Shown here piece after piece: positions 1-8,617 of a stretch of DNA of 37,818 bases. The DNA is from Ferrovibrio sp. (GTDB lineage Bacteria > Pseudomonadota > Alphaproteobacteria > Ferrovibrionales > Ferrovibrionaceae). A program made the translations under genes and the position numbers. A model generated the notes under the pieces. It saw only the letters and a program-made list of their open reading frames with translations, searched no databases and was not told where the DNA came from. Within the stretch, counting starts at the first letter, position 1. Every line of letters starts with the position of its first letter. The DNA is taken from assembly GCF_019636075.1 (NCBI RefSeq), contig NZ_JAHBYG010000041.1:1-37818 (forward strand), in the 5' to 3' direction.

Positions 1-794
1 GCGTGGCGGCCTTGCCGCTGGCGGGTGGAGCCGAGGCAGGCGCCGGCGAAGGCGGCGTGGCTGCGGTGCTGGCGCTGCATGACGTGACCGCACTGCAGAA
101 AGCCGAACGCATGCGGGCCGATTTCGTGGCCAATGCCAGCCATGAATTGCGCACGCCGCTGGCCAGCCTGGTCGGTTTTATCGAAACCCTGCAAGGGCCG
201 GCGCGCGACGACGAGGAAGCCCGCATCCGTTTCCTCGGCATCATGCGTGATCAAGCCGCCCGCATGGCACGGCTGATCAACGATCTGCTCTCGCTGTCGC
301 AGATCGAGATGCGCGAGCATGACCGGCCGGGCGATCCGGTGCCGTTGGCGCCGCTGCTGCGCGATATCGCCGCCGGTTTGCAACCCCAGGCCCAAGCCAA
401 GGGGGTAACGATCACTCTGGACCTGGATGAGGCCGCACCGCCGGCACTCGGCGCCCGCGACGAGTTGATCCAGGTGTTTCAGAACCTGATCGACAATGCC
501 GTGAAATACGGCCGGCCGCAGACTGCCGTGACGGTGCGGCTGCAGCGGCTGGATGCCGAACAGGTGGAAGTGGCGATCCGCGACCAGGGCGAGGGTATCC
601 CCAAGCAACATCTGCCCCGCCTTACCGAACGATTCTATCGGGTCGACTCGGCCCGCAGCCGCGAGATGGGCGGCACCGGCCTGGGCCTGGCCATCGTGAA
701 ACATATCGTCAGCCGGCATCGCGGCCGGCTTGTCATCGATAGTGACATGGGAATTGGCTCTGTATTTTCTGTTCGTCTGCCATTTGTTCGCTAA
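1..794 (+). CDS. phoR: PhoR phosphate-regulon sensor histidine kinase, 3' part
   Basis: The gene enters from outside the window and about 264 C-terminal residues are visible. They begin with the end of a PAS-like segment, followed by the HisKA dimerisation domain with the H-box SHELRTPL (phospho-accepting His is about residue 47 of the visible part), then the ATPase domain with N-box NLIDNAVKYG, G1 box DQGEGIP and G2 box GGTGLGLAIVKHI. PhoR autophosphorylates when phosphate is scarce and passes the phosphate to PhoB; through PhoU and the Pst transporter it is switched off when phosphate is plentiful. The assignment to PhoR rather than another kinase comes from the pst-phoU-phoB genes downstream. 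The N-terminal membrane and PAS regions cannot be seen. The gene ends 33 bp before a Pho box array, so pstS has its own regulated promoter. Confidence 0.93.
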   Translation, partial: VAALPLAGGAEAGAGEGGVAAVLALHDVTALQKAERMRADFVANASHELRTPLASLVGFIETLQGPARDDEEARIRFLGIMRDQAARMARLINDLLSLSQIEMREHDRPGDPVPLAPLLRDIAAGLQPQAQAKGVTITLDLDEAAPPALGARDELIQVFQNLIDNAVKYGRPQTAVTVRLQRLDAEQVEVAIRDQGEGIPKQHLPRLTERFYRVDSARSREMGGTGLGLAIVKHIVSRHRGRLVIDSDMGIGSVFSVRLPFVR

Positions 795-826
795 AAAATC
801 TATACCGCTGCTTCATTCCTCCGTCA

Positions 827-866
827 TTGTCATACGCATGTAATATTTGCGTCACATCCATGTCAT
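827..866 (+). promoter_or_regulatory. Two tandem Pho boxes (PhoB sites) upstream of pstS
   Basis: Four 7-mers sit at exactly 11-bp intervals: TTGTCAT (827-833), ATGTAAT (838-844), GCGTCAC (849-855) and ATGTCAT (860-866). PhoB dimers bind CTGTCAT-type direct repeats with this spacing, so the array reads as two adjacent Pho boxes. A weak -10-like TAGTTT lies at 877-882, the expected distance when a Pho box replaces the -35 element. The second unit is the most degenerate. Confidence 0.8.
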
Positions 867-887
867 TGCGCCTCAGTAGTTTCCGCG

Positions 888-967
888 CCGACCGGAGAGG
901 TTCGTTGCGAACCCGCCGGTCGGTCTACCGCGCAACCGATGCGCGGCGGAAACCCCCGAGGCGCCCA
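888..967 (+). promoter_or_regulatory. Structured 5' leader of pstS (two hairpins)
   Basis: Right after the presumed promoter are two strong dyads. The first has outer arms CCGACCGG (888-895) and CCGGTCGG (916-923) and inner arms GGTTCG (899-904) and CGAACC (908-913) with a 3-nt loop. The second pairs CCGCGC (928-933) with GCGCGG (941-946). If transcription starts near 885-890, the first hairpin would form the very 5' end of the pstS mRNA. It could stabilise the message or be a regulatory leader. I recognise no known riboswitch in it. Confidence 0.45.
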
Positions 968-1004
968 GGCGCCGCAAGGCAAACTTTGGCGCCGCAAGGC
1001 AAAC
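968..1004 (+). repeat. Two tandem 17-bp direct repeats before pstS
   Basis: The 17-mer GGCGCCGCAAGGCAAAC occurs at 968-984 and again at 988-1004, separated by TTT (20-bp period). The second copy supplies an AAGG that could serve as ribosome binding site for the alternative ATG start at 1006, so the duplication has probably moved or duplicated translation signals. Confidence 0.85.
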
Positions 1005-1017
1005 GATGAGGTTCGAC

Positions 1018-2061
1018 GTGAACACTAAAGCTCTTCTCGTGGCTGGCATGACGGCGGTTGCCGCCCTTGCCGCTTCCGATGCCGCCCTGGCGCAGGCCGC
1101 CCGCGACCAGATCCGCGTTGTCGGCTCTTCCACCGTCTATCCCTTCACCACCACCGTGGCCGAGCGCTTCAGCCAGACCGGCAGCTTCAAGGCCCCGATC
1201 GTTGAAAGCACCGGCACCGGCGGCGGCATGAAGCTGTTCTGCGGCGGCGTCGGCACCCAGCATCCCGACATGACCAATGCCTCGCGCCGCATCACCAAGA
1301 GCGAGTTCGAGCAATGCGCCGCCAATGGCGTGAAAGAAATCGTCGAGATTAAGGTAGGTTTCGATGGCCTGTCCGTCGCGATGAAAAAGGGTGGCCAGAA
1401 GGTCAACCTGAAGCGTGAGGAAATCTGGCTGGCTCTGGCCGCCAAGGTGCCGGTGAACGGCCAATTGGCCGACAATCCCTACAAGACCTGGAAGCAGATC
1501 AATCCTTCCCTGCCGGATTGGAAGATCGAAGTGATGGGCCCGCCGCCCACCTCGGGTACCCGTGACAGCTTCGTTGAGCTGGTGATGGACGTGGGCTGCA
1601 AGAAGTTCCCGGAAATCAATGCGATCACCGACTCCAAGGCGCGCAGCGCGGCTTGCGGTAAGATCCGTGAGGACGGCGCCTTCATTGAAGCCGGTGAGAA
1701 CGACAACCTGATCGTACAGCGCTTGGCCTCCGGGCAGACCGGCCTCATGGGCGTGTTCGGATATTCTTTCCTCGAAGAGAATATGGACAAGCTGCAGGGC
1801 GTTTTGGTTGACGGGGTCGAAGCCGATTTCGAAACTATCTCCAGCGGCAAGTATCCGGTTTCTCGCCCGTTATTCGTCTATGCCAAGAAGGCGCATATCG
1901 GTGTGGTACCCGGCATAAAGGAATTCATGGCCGAGTATGTATCTGATCGCTCCATGGGCGAGGGCGGCTATCTGGAGAAGAAGGGTCTGGTGGCGATGCC
2001 CAAGGCCGAGCTTCAGAAGGTGCGCTCGGAAGTGACCGGCCTGGTCAACCTGGCCATGTAA
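1018..2061 (+). CDS. pstS: PstS periplasmic phosphate-binding protein
   Basis: This is the high-affinity phosphate receptor of the PstSCAB ABC transporter, secreted to the periplasm. With the GTG start at 1018 (GAGG at 1008-1011, 6 nt spacing) the protein has 347 residues and a textbook signal peptide starting MNTKALLVAGM, with likely cleavage after ALA (residue 25). An ATG at 1006 in the same frame, preceded by AAGG at 996-999, would add MRFD and cannot be excluded. Phosphate-binding motifs are visible: VGSSTVYPFTT near the mature N-terminus, GTGGGMKLFCGG, and SGTRDSFVEL in the middle. It is the first gene after the Pho boxes and is separated from pstC by a hairpin, as expected for a binding protein made in excess over the membrane subunits. 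Confidence 0.95.
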   Translation: MNTKALLVAGMTAVAALAASDAALAQAARDQIRVVGSSTVYPFTTTVAERFSQTGSFKAPIVESTGTGGGMKLFCGGVGTQHPDMTNASRRITKSEFEQCAANGVKEIVEIKVGFDGLSVAMKKGGQKVNLKREEIWLALAAKVPVNGQLADNPYKTWKQINPSLPDWKIEVMGPPPTSGTRDSFVELVMDVGCKKFPEINAITDSKARSAACGKIREDGAFIEAGENDNLIVQRLASGQTGLMGVFGYSFLEENMDKLQGVLVDGVEADFETISSGKYPVSRPLFVYAKKAHIGVVPGIKEFMAEYVSDRSMGEGGYLEKKGLVAMPKAELQKVRSEVTGLVNLAM

Positions 2062-2070
2062 TGCAAACCA

Positions 2071-2114
2071 TCCGGCAGCCGCGCCTTGCCGGTGCGGCTG
2101 CCGGAGCCGGTTTT
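2071..2114 (+). terminator. Hairpin between pstS and pstC, partial terminator
   Basis: A 12-bp perfect stem pairs TCCGGCAGCCGC (2071-2082) with GCGGCTGCCGGA (2094-2105) around an 11-nt loop. A short TTTT follows 5 nt later (2111-2114). The T-run is weak and displaced, so this is more likely an attenuator or a 3' stabiliser of pstS mRNA than a full terminator. That would allow PstS to be made in excess while the pstCAB-phoU-phoB genes are still read. Confidence 0.6.
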
Positions 2115-2175
2115 ATCTAGGGTTTCGTCAAACAGTCTCGCATGCTGCTGCTTCGCAGCCTTCGGTGAGGGGTTC

Positions 2176-3558
2176 ATGTCGACATCGTTGCTCTTCGCCG
2201 TTTTGCTGATCCTTAGTCTTGGCGGTTATCTTCTGGGGCGCCGACGGGCACTCGGCGCTGCCGGCGGCAAGATTACCGGGCTGCATAGCCTGCCCACTTT
2301 CTATGGTTGGTATGTGGTCATCTGGTGCGGCTTGCCCAGCCTGCTGCTGTTCGGCCTTTGGGTTGCCGCTGAAGACAGCATCGTGCGGGTGCTGGTGCAG
2401 AATGCCCTGCCGCCCGAGATGCTAAGCCTGCGCGCCGACCAGCTCTCGCTGCTGATGTCGAATGTGCGCAATGTCGCCTACGGCCTGGTGCCGATGGATC
2501 ATGCCGATCCGCAACTGCGCCCGATTGCCGAACATTATATTACCCTGCACCAGATCAGCACTGCCGCACTCTGGGTGGTGGCCCTGGTGCTGCTGATTGC
2601 CGGCATGCTGTCTGGCCTGCGCCGCATCTCGCCTGAATTCCGCGCCCGCAACAGGGTGGAGCAGGTGGCGCAATGGCTGTTGATCACCGCTTCCACGCTG
2701 GCGGTATTCACCACCATCGGCATCGTGCTGTCGCTGGTCTTCGAGGCCGCGCGCTTTTTCGCCAAGATCAACGCTCTGGAATTTCTGTTCGGCCTCACCT
2801 GGTCGCCGCAGATGGCGATCCGCGTCGATCAGGTCGGTTCCTCTGGGGCCTTCGGTGCGGTGCCGCTGTTTGCCGGCACGCTGCTGATTGCCGCCATCGC
2901 CATGATCGTGGCGGTACCGGTGGGGTTGATGAGCGCGGTTTACATGGCCGAATATGCACCGCAGAATCTGCGCGCCTGGGTGAAGCCGGCGCTGGAAGTG
3001 CTGGCCGGCATTCCCACCGTGGTTTACGGCTTTTTCGCCGCGCTCACGGTTGCCCCCTTCGTGCAGCAGGCTGGCAGCGCGTTGGGCCTTGAAGTGGCCT
3101 CGCAATCAGCGCTGGCCGCCGGCCTGGTGATGGGCATCATGATCATCCCATTCGTCTCGTCGCTGTCTGACGACGTGATCAACGCGGTGCCGCAAAGCCT
3201 GCGCGATGGCTCTTATGGCCTGGGCGCCACGCAATCCGAAACCATCCGCAAGGTGATCCTGCCGGCGGCTTTGCCCGGTATCGCCGCTTCGGTGATCCTG
3301 GCCTTCAGCCGCGCCTTGGGCGAAACCATGATCGTGGTGATGGCAGCCGGCCTGGCGGCCAATATAACGGCCAATCCGCTGGCCGCCGTCAGTACGGTCA
3401 CCGTGCATATCGCCGCCTTGCTGGTGGGCGATCAGGAATTCGACAGCCCCAAGACCCTGGCCGCCTTCGCGCTCGGCCTGGTGCTGTTCATCGTCACCCT
3501 GGCCCTCAACATCATCGCGCTCAATATCGTGAAGAAGTATCGGGAACAATATGACTGA
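2176..3558 (+). CDS. pstC: PstC phosphate ABC transporter permease
   Basis: One of the two inner-membrane permease subunits of the phosphate importer, 460 residues. I chose ATG 2176 because GTGAGGGG lies just upstream and the protein then starts directly with a hydrophobic helix (MSTSLLFAVLLILSL). It is the long form: an N-terminal region of several membrane helices (about residues 1-200) precedes the usual permease core. The core has the cytoplasmic EAA-type loop, DGSYGLGATQSETIRKVILP, that docks on PstB, followed by helices containing SRALGETMIVVMAAG. It overlaps pstA by 8 nt (ATGACTGA), which implies translational coupling. Roughly nine membrane segments can be counted by eye. Confidence 0.94.
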   Translation: MSTSLLFAVLLILSLGGYLLGRRRALGAAGGKITGLHSLPTFYGWYVVIWCGLPSLLLFGLWVAAEDSIVRVLVQNALPPEMLSLRADQLSLLMSNVRNVAYGLVPMDHADPQLRPIAEHYITLHQISTAALWVVALVLLIAGMLSGLRRISPEFRARNRVEQVAQWLLITASTLAVFTTIGIVLSLVFEAARFFAKINALEFLFGLTWSPQMAIRVDQVGSSGAFGAVPLFAGTLLIAAIAMIVAVPVGLMSAVYMAEYAPQNLRAWVKPALEVLAGIPTVVYGFFAALTVAPFVQQAGSALGLEVASQSALAAGLVMGIMIIPFVSSLSDDVINAVPQSLRDGSYGLGATQSETIRKVILPAALPGIAASVILAFSRALGETMIVVMAAGLAANITANPLAAVSTVTVHIAALLVGDQEFDSPKTLAAFALGLVLFIVTLALNIIALNIVKKYREQYD

Positions 3559-4882
3559 TATGGCCGCAGAACCGAACCAGCTCGCGGCCATGCCGGCCGA
3601 CCAGGGCATTCACATGACCGACAAGGCAAAGCGCCGCCTGAAGGCGCGCTATGCCGCCGAACGTCGCTTCCGTCTGATCGGCATGGCAGCGATCCTGTTT
3701 TCGCTGGCCGCCCTGGCCGTGCTGCTGTTCACCATCCTGGGCAATGGCTTCACGGCCTTTCGCCAAACCCATGTGCAACTCGAAATCCAATTCGAGCCCG
3801 ACCAGATCGCGCCGGTCGGCACAACCGATACCGCCAAGCTGATGCAGGGCAATTACGGTGCGCTGATCACCAAGAGCCTGCAACAGCGCTTCCCCGAGGC
3901 AAGCAGCCGCAGCAATCGCCGTGCGCTGGAAGCCCTGATGTCGGCCGGCGCAGAAGTGCAGCTTGCCCGCATGGTGGCCGATGATCCCAGCCTGCTTGGC
4001 CAGACCCGCAAGGTGTGGCTGCCGGCGCATTCCAATGTGGATGTGTTCGTGAAGGGCCAGGTGGATACCACTGCCGCCGAGGCGGATCGCCGCATCAAGG
4101 ACAATCAGCTTGGCTGGATCAATGCGCTGAAGGCCACGGGCGATCTGGAACTGCGCTTCAATACCCGTTTCTTCACCGGCGCCGATAGCCGCGAACCGGA
4201 GCTGGTGGGTGTGTGGGGCGGCGTGGTGGGGTCGTTCTACACGCTGCTGGTCACGTTGGCGGTGGCTTTCCCGCTCGGCATCATGGCCGCGATCTATCTA
4301 GAGGAATTCGCGCCTAAGAATCGCTGGACCGAAATCATCGAAGTGAACATCAACAATCTCGCCGCGGTGCCCTCGATTGTTTACGGCCTGCTCGGCCTTG
4401 CGGTGTTCATCGGATTTTTCGGCATGCCGCGCTCGGCGCCCTTTGTGGGCGGTCTGGTGTTGGCACTGATGAGCCTGCCGGTCATCATCATCGCCGCCCG
4501 CGCCGCCTTGCGCGCCGTGCCGCCCTCGATCCGCCAGGCGGCGCTGGGGCTTGGCGCCTCGCCGCTGCAGGCGGTGCTGCATCATGTATTGCCGCTGGCC
4601 ATGCCCGGCATCCTCACCGGCACCATCATCGCCATGGCCCATGCCCTGGGCGAGACGGCGCCGCTGCTGATGATCGGCATGGTGGCTTTCATCGTGGATG
4701 TGCCGGCCACGCCGGTGGATGCCGCCACTGTGCTGCCGGTGCAGATTTTCATGTGGGCCGACAGCGCAGAACGCGGTTTCGTGGAAAAGACCTCGGCCGC
4801 CATCATCGTGCTGCTGGTCTTCCTGCTTCTGATGAACCTTGCGGCAATTCTGCTGCGTAAGAAATTTGAACGGCGTTGGTGA
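3551..4882 (+). CDS. pstA: PstA phosphate ABC transporter permease
   Basis: Second permease subunit, 443 residues with the start at 3551 inside the end of pstC; an internal ATG at 3614 is a less coupled alternative. One membrane helix (about residues 44-66) is followed by a large soluble insert to about residue 215, resembling the DUF3333 domain found at the N-terminus of PstA in many proteobacteria. The permease core then contains [14 protein letters not shown] and the PstB-docking loop [19 protein letters not shown]. It pairs with PstC to form the phosphate channel. The stop is only 17 nt before the chosen pstB start. Confidence 0.94.
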   Translation: MTDMAAEPNQLAAMPADQGIHMTDKAKRRLKARYAAERRFRLIGMAAILFSLAALAVLLFTILGNGFTAFRQTHVQLEIQFEPDQIAPVGTTDTAKLMQGNYGALITKSLQQRFPEASSRSNRRALEALMSAGAEVQLARMVADDPSLLGQTRKVWLPAHSNVDVFVKGQVDTTAAEADRRIKDNQLGWINALKATGDLELRFNTRFFTGADSREPELVGVWGGVVGSFYTLLVTLAVAFPLGIMAAIYLEEFAPKNRWTEIIEVNINNLAAVPSIVYGLLGLAVFIGFFGMPRSAPFVGGLVLALMSLPVIIIAARAALRAVPPSIRQAALGLGASPLQAVLHHVLPLAMPGILTGTIIAMAHALGETAPLLMIGMVAFIVDVPATPVDAATVLPVQIFMWADSAERGFVEKTSAAIIVLLVFLLLMNLAAILLRKKFERRW

Positions 4883-4899
4883 TAAACAGGATGCCTCCC

Positions 4900-5685
4900 A
4901 TGCAAAACGGTTATTCCACAAGCAATGCGCCCGTGAAGATGTCGGCCCGCAAGGTCGATGTGTTCTACGGCGACAAGCAGGCCCTGAAAGGCATCGACCT
5001 GGATGTGCCGGCCCGCTCGGTCACTGCGCTGATCGGCCCTTCGGGTTGCGGCAAATCCACCTTCTTGCGTTCGCTCAACCGCATGAACGATACCGTGCGC
5101 GGTTGCCGCGTGCAGGGCGAGATCAAGCTGGATACGCTGGATGTTTACGATAACAGCGTGGATGTGGTGCAGTTGCGCGCCCGGGTCGGCATGGTGTTTC
5201 AGAAGCCCAATCCGTTTCCGAAAAGCATTTACGAAAACGTGGCCTATGGCCCGCGTATCCATGGCCTGGCGGAAAGCCGCGAGGAACTGGATGCCATCGT
5301 GGAAAAGAGCCTGAAGCAGGCCGGCCTGTGGAAGGAAGTGGGCGACCGTCTGGCCGAGGGCGGCACCGGGCTTTCCGGCGGCCAGCAGCAGCGCCTGTGC
5401 ATCGCCCGTGCGCTGGCGGTTTCGCCCGAAGTGATCCTGATGGACGAGCCCTGTTCGGCGCTGGACCCGATTGCCACCGCGCATATCGAGGAACTGATCG
5501 ACGAATTGCGCGAGGAATACACCATCGTGATCGTCACCCATTCCATGCAGCAGGCCGCCCGCGTGTCGCAGCGCACGGCTTTCTTCCATCTCGGCATTCT
5601 GGTGGAGACCGGCGACACCAAGACCATTTTCACCAACCCCAGCGACGAACGCACCCAGGGCTATATCACCGGCCGCTTCGGCTGA
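4900..5685 (+). CDS. pstB: PstB phosphate ABC transporter ATPase
   Basis: Cytoplasmic ATPase that powers PstSCAB, 261 residues from ATG 4900 (AGGA at 4888-4891, 8 nt spacing); an in-frame ATG at 4891 would add three residues. Walker A is GPSGCGKST (about residues 46-54), the Q-loop lies in [10 protein letters not shown], the ABC signature is LSGGQQQR (about 158-165), Walker B is VILMDEP (178-184), and the switch histidine is in VTHSMQ. The spacing and the Pst-typical RSLNRMND segment after Walker A separate it from other ABC ATPases. Length matches the family. Confidence 0.96.
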   Translation: MQNGYSTSNAPVKMSARKVDVFYGDKQALKGIDLDVPARSVTALIGPSGCGKSTFLRSLNRMNDTVRGCRVQGEIKLDTLDVYDNSVDVVQLRARVGMVFQKPNPFPKSIYENVAYGPRIHGLAESREELDAIVEKSLKQAGLWKEVGDRLAEGGTGLSGGQQQRLCIARALAVSPEVILMDEPCSALDPIATAHIEELIDELREEYTIVIVTHSMQQAARVSQRTAFFHLGILVETGDTKTIFTNPSDERTQGYITGRFG

Positions 5686-5707
5686 GTTGGAACGAGGAAC
5701 AGCAACC

Positions 5708-6415
5708 ATGACGCAGAAGCATACCGTCAAGGCTTACGACGACGACCTGAAGCGACTGGGCACCATGGTGGTGCAGATGGGCGGTATGGCGGAATCGCAA
5801 TTCGCCGCCGCTATCGAGGCGCTGGTGAAGCGCGATTCCGACAAAGCCAGCACAGTGGTGCAGGGCGATGCCAAGGTGGACGTGCTGCGCAACCAGCTAG
5901 ATGAATTCGCCATCGACCTGCTGGCCCTGCGCCAGCCGATGGCGCTGGATCTGCGGGTGATCGTTTCGGCCTTGCGGATATCGTCGGAGCTGGAGCGGAT
6001 CGGCGATTATGCCAAGAATGTCGCCAAGCGGTCGCTGGTGTTGAACCAGTCGCCGGTGGTGCGGCCGGTCAGCGCGGTGCCGCGCATGGCTTCGCTGGTG
6101 CAGGCGATGTTCAAAGACACGCTGGATGCCTATATCAGCCATGATGCCGCCAAGGCCGAAGCCGTGCTGCTGCGCGACGAAGAAGTGGACGATATGTATA
6201 ACAGCCTGTTCCGCGAGCTGTTGACCTACATGATGGAAGACCCGCGTTCGATCACGGCCTGCACGCATCTGCTGTTCATCGCCAAGAATATCGAACGCAT
6301 CGGCGACCACACCACCAATATCGCCGAATTGATCGTGTATGCCGTGCGTGGCCAGATTCCGAAGGATGAGCGGCCCAAGGGCGAGAATGCCGATATTGCG
6401 GTATTGGACAAGTAA
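5708..6415 (+). CDS. phoU: PhoU phosphate signalling regulator
   Basis: Cytoplasmic, 235 residues, all-helical protein made of two PhoU repeats. It connects the Pst transporter to PhoR and keeps the regulon off when phosphate is sufficient. The start ATG 5708 has GAGGA at 5694-5698. The metal-binding PhoU signatures are visible in both halves: ELERIGDYAKNVAKR in the first and NIERIGDHTTNIAELI in the second. It lies between pstB and phoB, with 22 nt and 12 nt gaps, so it is part of the same transcript. Confidence 0.95.
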   Translation: MTQKHTVKAYDDDLKRLGTMVVQMGGMAESQFAAAIEALVKRDSDKASTVVQGDAKVDVLRNQLDEFAIDLLALRQPMALDLRVIVSALRISSELERIGDYAKNVAKRSLVLNQSPVVRPVSAVPRMASLVQAMFKDTLDAYISHDAAKAEAVLLRDEEVDDMYNSLFRELLTYMMEDPRSITACTHLLFIAKNIERIGDHTTNIAELIVYAVRGQIPKDERPKGENADIAVLDK

Positions 6416-6427
6416 GGAGATACGGGC

Positions 6428-7150
6428 ATGAGCGTGGCGCAAAAGCCCCGTGTGCTGGTGATCGAGGATGAAGCGGCGCTGCTGGCGCTGCTGCGCTACA
6501 ACCTCGAGAAGGAAGGTTACACGGTGGATGAGGCGACCGACGGCGAGCAGGCTTTGCTCAAAGTGGCCGAGCATCTGCCGGATCTGATCCTGCTGGATTG
6601 GATGCTGCCGCGCATCTCCGGCCTGGAAGTCTGCCGTCAGTTGCGCCGCGACAGCGATGCCCGCAACGTACCGATCATCATGCTGACCGCGCGCGGCGAA
6701 GAGGCCGATCGCGTGCGCGGCCTGGATGCCGGCGCCGATGATTACATCGCCAAGCCGTTCAGCCCGTCGGAATTGCTGGCCCGTATCCGCGCCGTGTTGC
6801 GCCGTATCCGTCCGGCCCTTGCCGAGGAAGTGCTCACCTATGGTGGGCTGGTGATGGATATCGCCACCCATAAGGTGACACGCAATGGCCGCGAGGTGCA
6901 TCTGGGCCCCACCGAATTCCGCCTGCTGCGGCATTTCCTCGAGCATCCTGGCCGCGTTCTGTCGCGCGACCAGTTGCTGGATGCGGTCTGGGGCCGCGAT
7001 ATCTATGTCGAGCAGCGCACGGTGGATGTGCATATCCGCCGCCTGCGCAAGGCGCTGAATGGCGACAACGAGGCGGATATCATCCGCACCGTGCGCTCAG
7101 CCGGCTATGCGCTGGAACTCGGCCAGCAGATGGCTTACGGCGCGGCGTAA
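6428..7150 (+). CDS. phoB: PhoB phosphate response regulator
   Basis: OmpR/PhoB-type response regulator of 240 residues, with an excellent ribosome site AAGGAGA (6414-6420). The receiver domain has the acidic pair ED near residues 13-14, phospho-acceptor Asp57 (LILLDWMLP), Thr87 and Lys109 (IAKPF). The C-terminal winged helix contains the recognition region RVLSRDQLLDAVWG and RTVDVHIRRLRKAL. Phosphorylated PhoB should bind the Pho boxes at 827-866 and so control its own operon. It is the last gene of the cluster and is followed by a terminator. Confidence 0.96.
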   Translation: MSVAQKPRVLVIEDEAALLALLRYNLEKEGYTVDEATDGEQALLKVAEHLPDLILLDWMLPRISGLEVCRQLRRDSDARNVPIIMLTARGEEADRVRGLDAGADDYIAKPFSPSELLARIRAVLRRIRPALAEEVLTYGGLVMDIATHKVTRNGREVHLGPTEFRLLRHFLEHPGRVLSRDQLLDAVWGRDIYVEQRTVDVHIRRLRKALNGDNEADIIRTVRSAGYALELGQQMAYGAA

Positions 7151-7159
7151 GGCTTAAAG

Positions 7160-7200
7160 CTGGGCAGCGCGGGTATTACGCTTGCGCTGCCCAGTTCTTA
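7160..7200 (+). terminator. phoB terminator, bidirectional with fprA-like gene
   Basis: CTGGGCAGCGC (7160-7170) pairs perfectly with GCGCTGCCCAG (7184-7194), an 11-bp stem with a 13-nt loop followed by TTCTTATT. On the minus strand the same stem is followed by CTTTAA, so it can also end the convergent reductase transcript. The 3' arm is repeated downstream (see the repeat entry), so the left arm has three possible partners. Confidence 0.75.
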
Positions 7201-7257
7201 TTCCTGCGCTGCCCAGTTCTTATTCCTGCGCTGCCCAGTTCTTATTCCTGCGCTGCC
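7184..7257. repeat. 3.4 copies of a 22-bp tandem repeat containing the terminator arm
   Basis: Three identical 22-bp units occupy 7184-7205, 7206-7227 and 7228-7249, with a partial fourth (8 bp) at 7250-7257. Each unit starts with GCGCTGCCCAG, the right arm of the phoB terminator, and continues TTCTTATTCCT. On the minus strand each unit contains a TAA, and the reductase gene stops inside the third unit. Confidence 0.95.
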
Positions 7258-8528
7258 TTGCGCAAAGCCGCCCACTCCGCAAGTTTTTCGCGCGGTGCGC
7301 CGGGCCGGGCGGCTGCGGTTTCCGCGGCTTCGATGCGCTTCCAGGCGGCGTAATCCACAGCCTGCAAACCCTTGCCGTTCAGCCAGCCATCCAGCGCTGC
7401 CGAACCCGGCTTGGCAGGCGCCGCATCGTCTGCGAAATCCGCCAGCAGTTTGTCGGCCACGCTTTTCGCTTCGCTGCGATTGGTGGGGATGGTGCCGGAC
7501 GGGCCGCGCTTGGCCCAGCCCGCTGTGTATAGCCCAGGGGCGATCTGGCCATCCTGATTGGGCAGGCGGCCGGCGGCATCGGGAGCGGGCAGGTCGCCGA
7601 AGCCCGCCGTGCCATAGCCGATGGCGCTGATCACGGTGCCCACCGGCAGCGGCGTGGCGGCGTTGCGGATTTGCAGCGCTTCCGCGCGGCTTTCGCCCAG
7701 GATGGCATCCGGCGTGGAATGGAAAACGAAATGCAGCCGGATCGGCTTGTCGTCGCTGCGCGCGGCATAGTCATGCAGCAGTTGCAGGTTGCGTTCTTTG
7801 ATCTTCAGATCCCCGCTGGCCGTTTCGGGCAGGCTTTCCGGTAGATCGGCTTTGTTCACCACTGGGCGCACGCGCTCCAGTTTGCCGAGTTCGGCCAGTT
7901 CGGCGCTGGTGAAGCTGGCCTCGATGGGGCCGCGCCGGCCGATCAGGTAGATATCGCGGATGGCGGCGGCCTGGATGCTGCCGGCGGCATGGGCGCAGAG
8001 ATCGGCGGCGGCCATCTCGGCCGGGGTCTTGCTCAGCACGCGGGCGATATCCACCGCCACGTTGCCCTGGCCGACAATCGCCACGCCGGGCATATCCAGC
8101 AGCGGCGACAGGCCGGTGAAATCCGGATGGCCGTTATACCAGCCCACAAACGCCATCGAGCCATACACGCCGGGCAGCGCCTCGCCGGGAATGCCCAGGC
8201 GGCGATCCTGATGCGCGCCAACGGCTAGCACAACGGCATCGTAATAGTCGCGCAAAACCGCCAGCGGCAGCATTTCGCCCACGGCCAGGTCGCCCAGGAA
8301 GCGGATATTCGGGTTGCCGAACAGCCGGTCGAATTGCCGGGTAATCGCCTTGGTGCCCTGGTGGTCCGGCGCCACGCCGAATCGTGCCAGGCCATAGGGG
8401 GTCGGCAGCCGCTCGAACACATCGATCTTCAATTCCGGGCGCTGGCGGATCAAGGCATCGGCGGTGAACAGGCCGGCGGGTCCGCTGCCGACAATGGCGA
8501 TGTGTTGCAGCACGGTTACGGTCCTCAT
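7242..8528 (-). CDS. Ferredoxin--NADP+ reductase, adrenodoxin-reductase type
   Basis: FAD- and NADPH-binding flavoprotein, 428 residues from ATG 8528. The N-terminal FAD motif is IAIVGSGPAGL (about residues 10-20), followed by the family hallmark PYGLARFGVAPDHQGTK. A second dinucleotide fold has VAIVGQGNVAVDIARVL, and the C-terminus has GWAKRGPSGTIPTNR, typical of adrenodoxin reductase and mycobacterial FprA. It would move electrons between NADPH and a ferredoxin; no ferredoxin gene is adjacent. Start choice is uncertain: no good ribosome site precedes ATG 8528, whereas GTG 8513 has GAGGA 8 nt upstream and would begin right at the FAD fold. The stop codon lies within the tandem repeat. Confidence 0.88.
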   Translation of the reverse strand: MRTVTVLQHIAIVGSGPAGLFTADALIRQRPELKIDVFERLPTPYGLARFGVAPDHQGTKAITRQFDRLFGNPNIRFLGDLAVGEMLPLAVLRDYYDAVVLAVGAHQDRRLGIPGEALPGVYGSMAFVGWYNGHPDFTGLSPLLDMPGVAIVGQGNVAVDIARVLSKTPAEMAAADLCAHAAGSIQAAAIRDIYLIGRRGPIEASFTSAELAELGKLERVRPVVNKADLPESLPETASGDLKIKERNLQLLHDYAARSDDKPIRLHFVFHSTPDAILGESRAEALQIRNAATPLPVGTVISAIGYGTAGFGDLPAPDAAGRLPNQDGQIAPGLYTAGWAKRGPSGTIPTNRSEAKSVADKLLADFADDAAPAKPGSAALDGWLNGKGLQAVDYAAWKRIEAAETAAARPGAPREKLAEWAALRKAAQE

Positions 8529-8617
8529 GTTTTTACGCTGCGGCAGACTACCCAGGGCAAACCGCCCTTGCAATCCAACCAGCCGGGGCCTAACACATTT
8601 GCAACCCAGGTTTTACA

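Noticed and set aside
827..1009. A 60-codon frame across the pstS leader
   Set aside because: It covers the Pho boxes, hairpins and duplicated unit, has an Arg-rich composition of random GC-rich sequence and no ribosome site.
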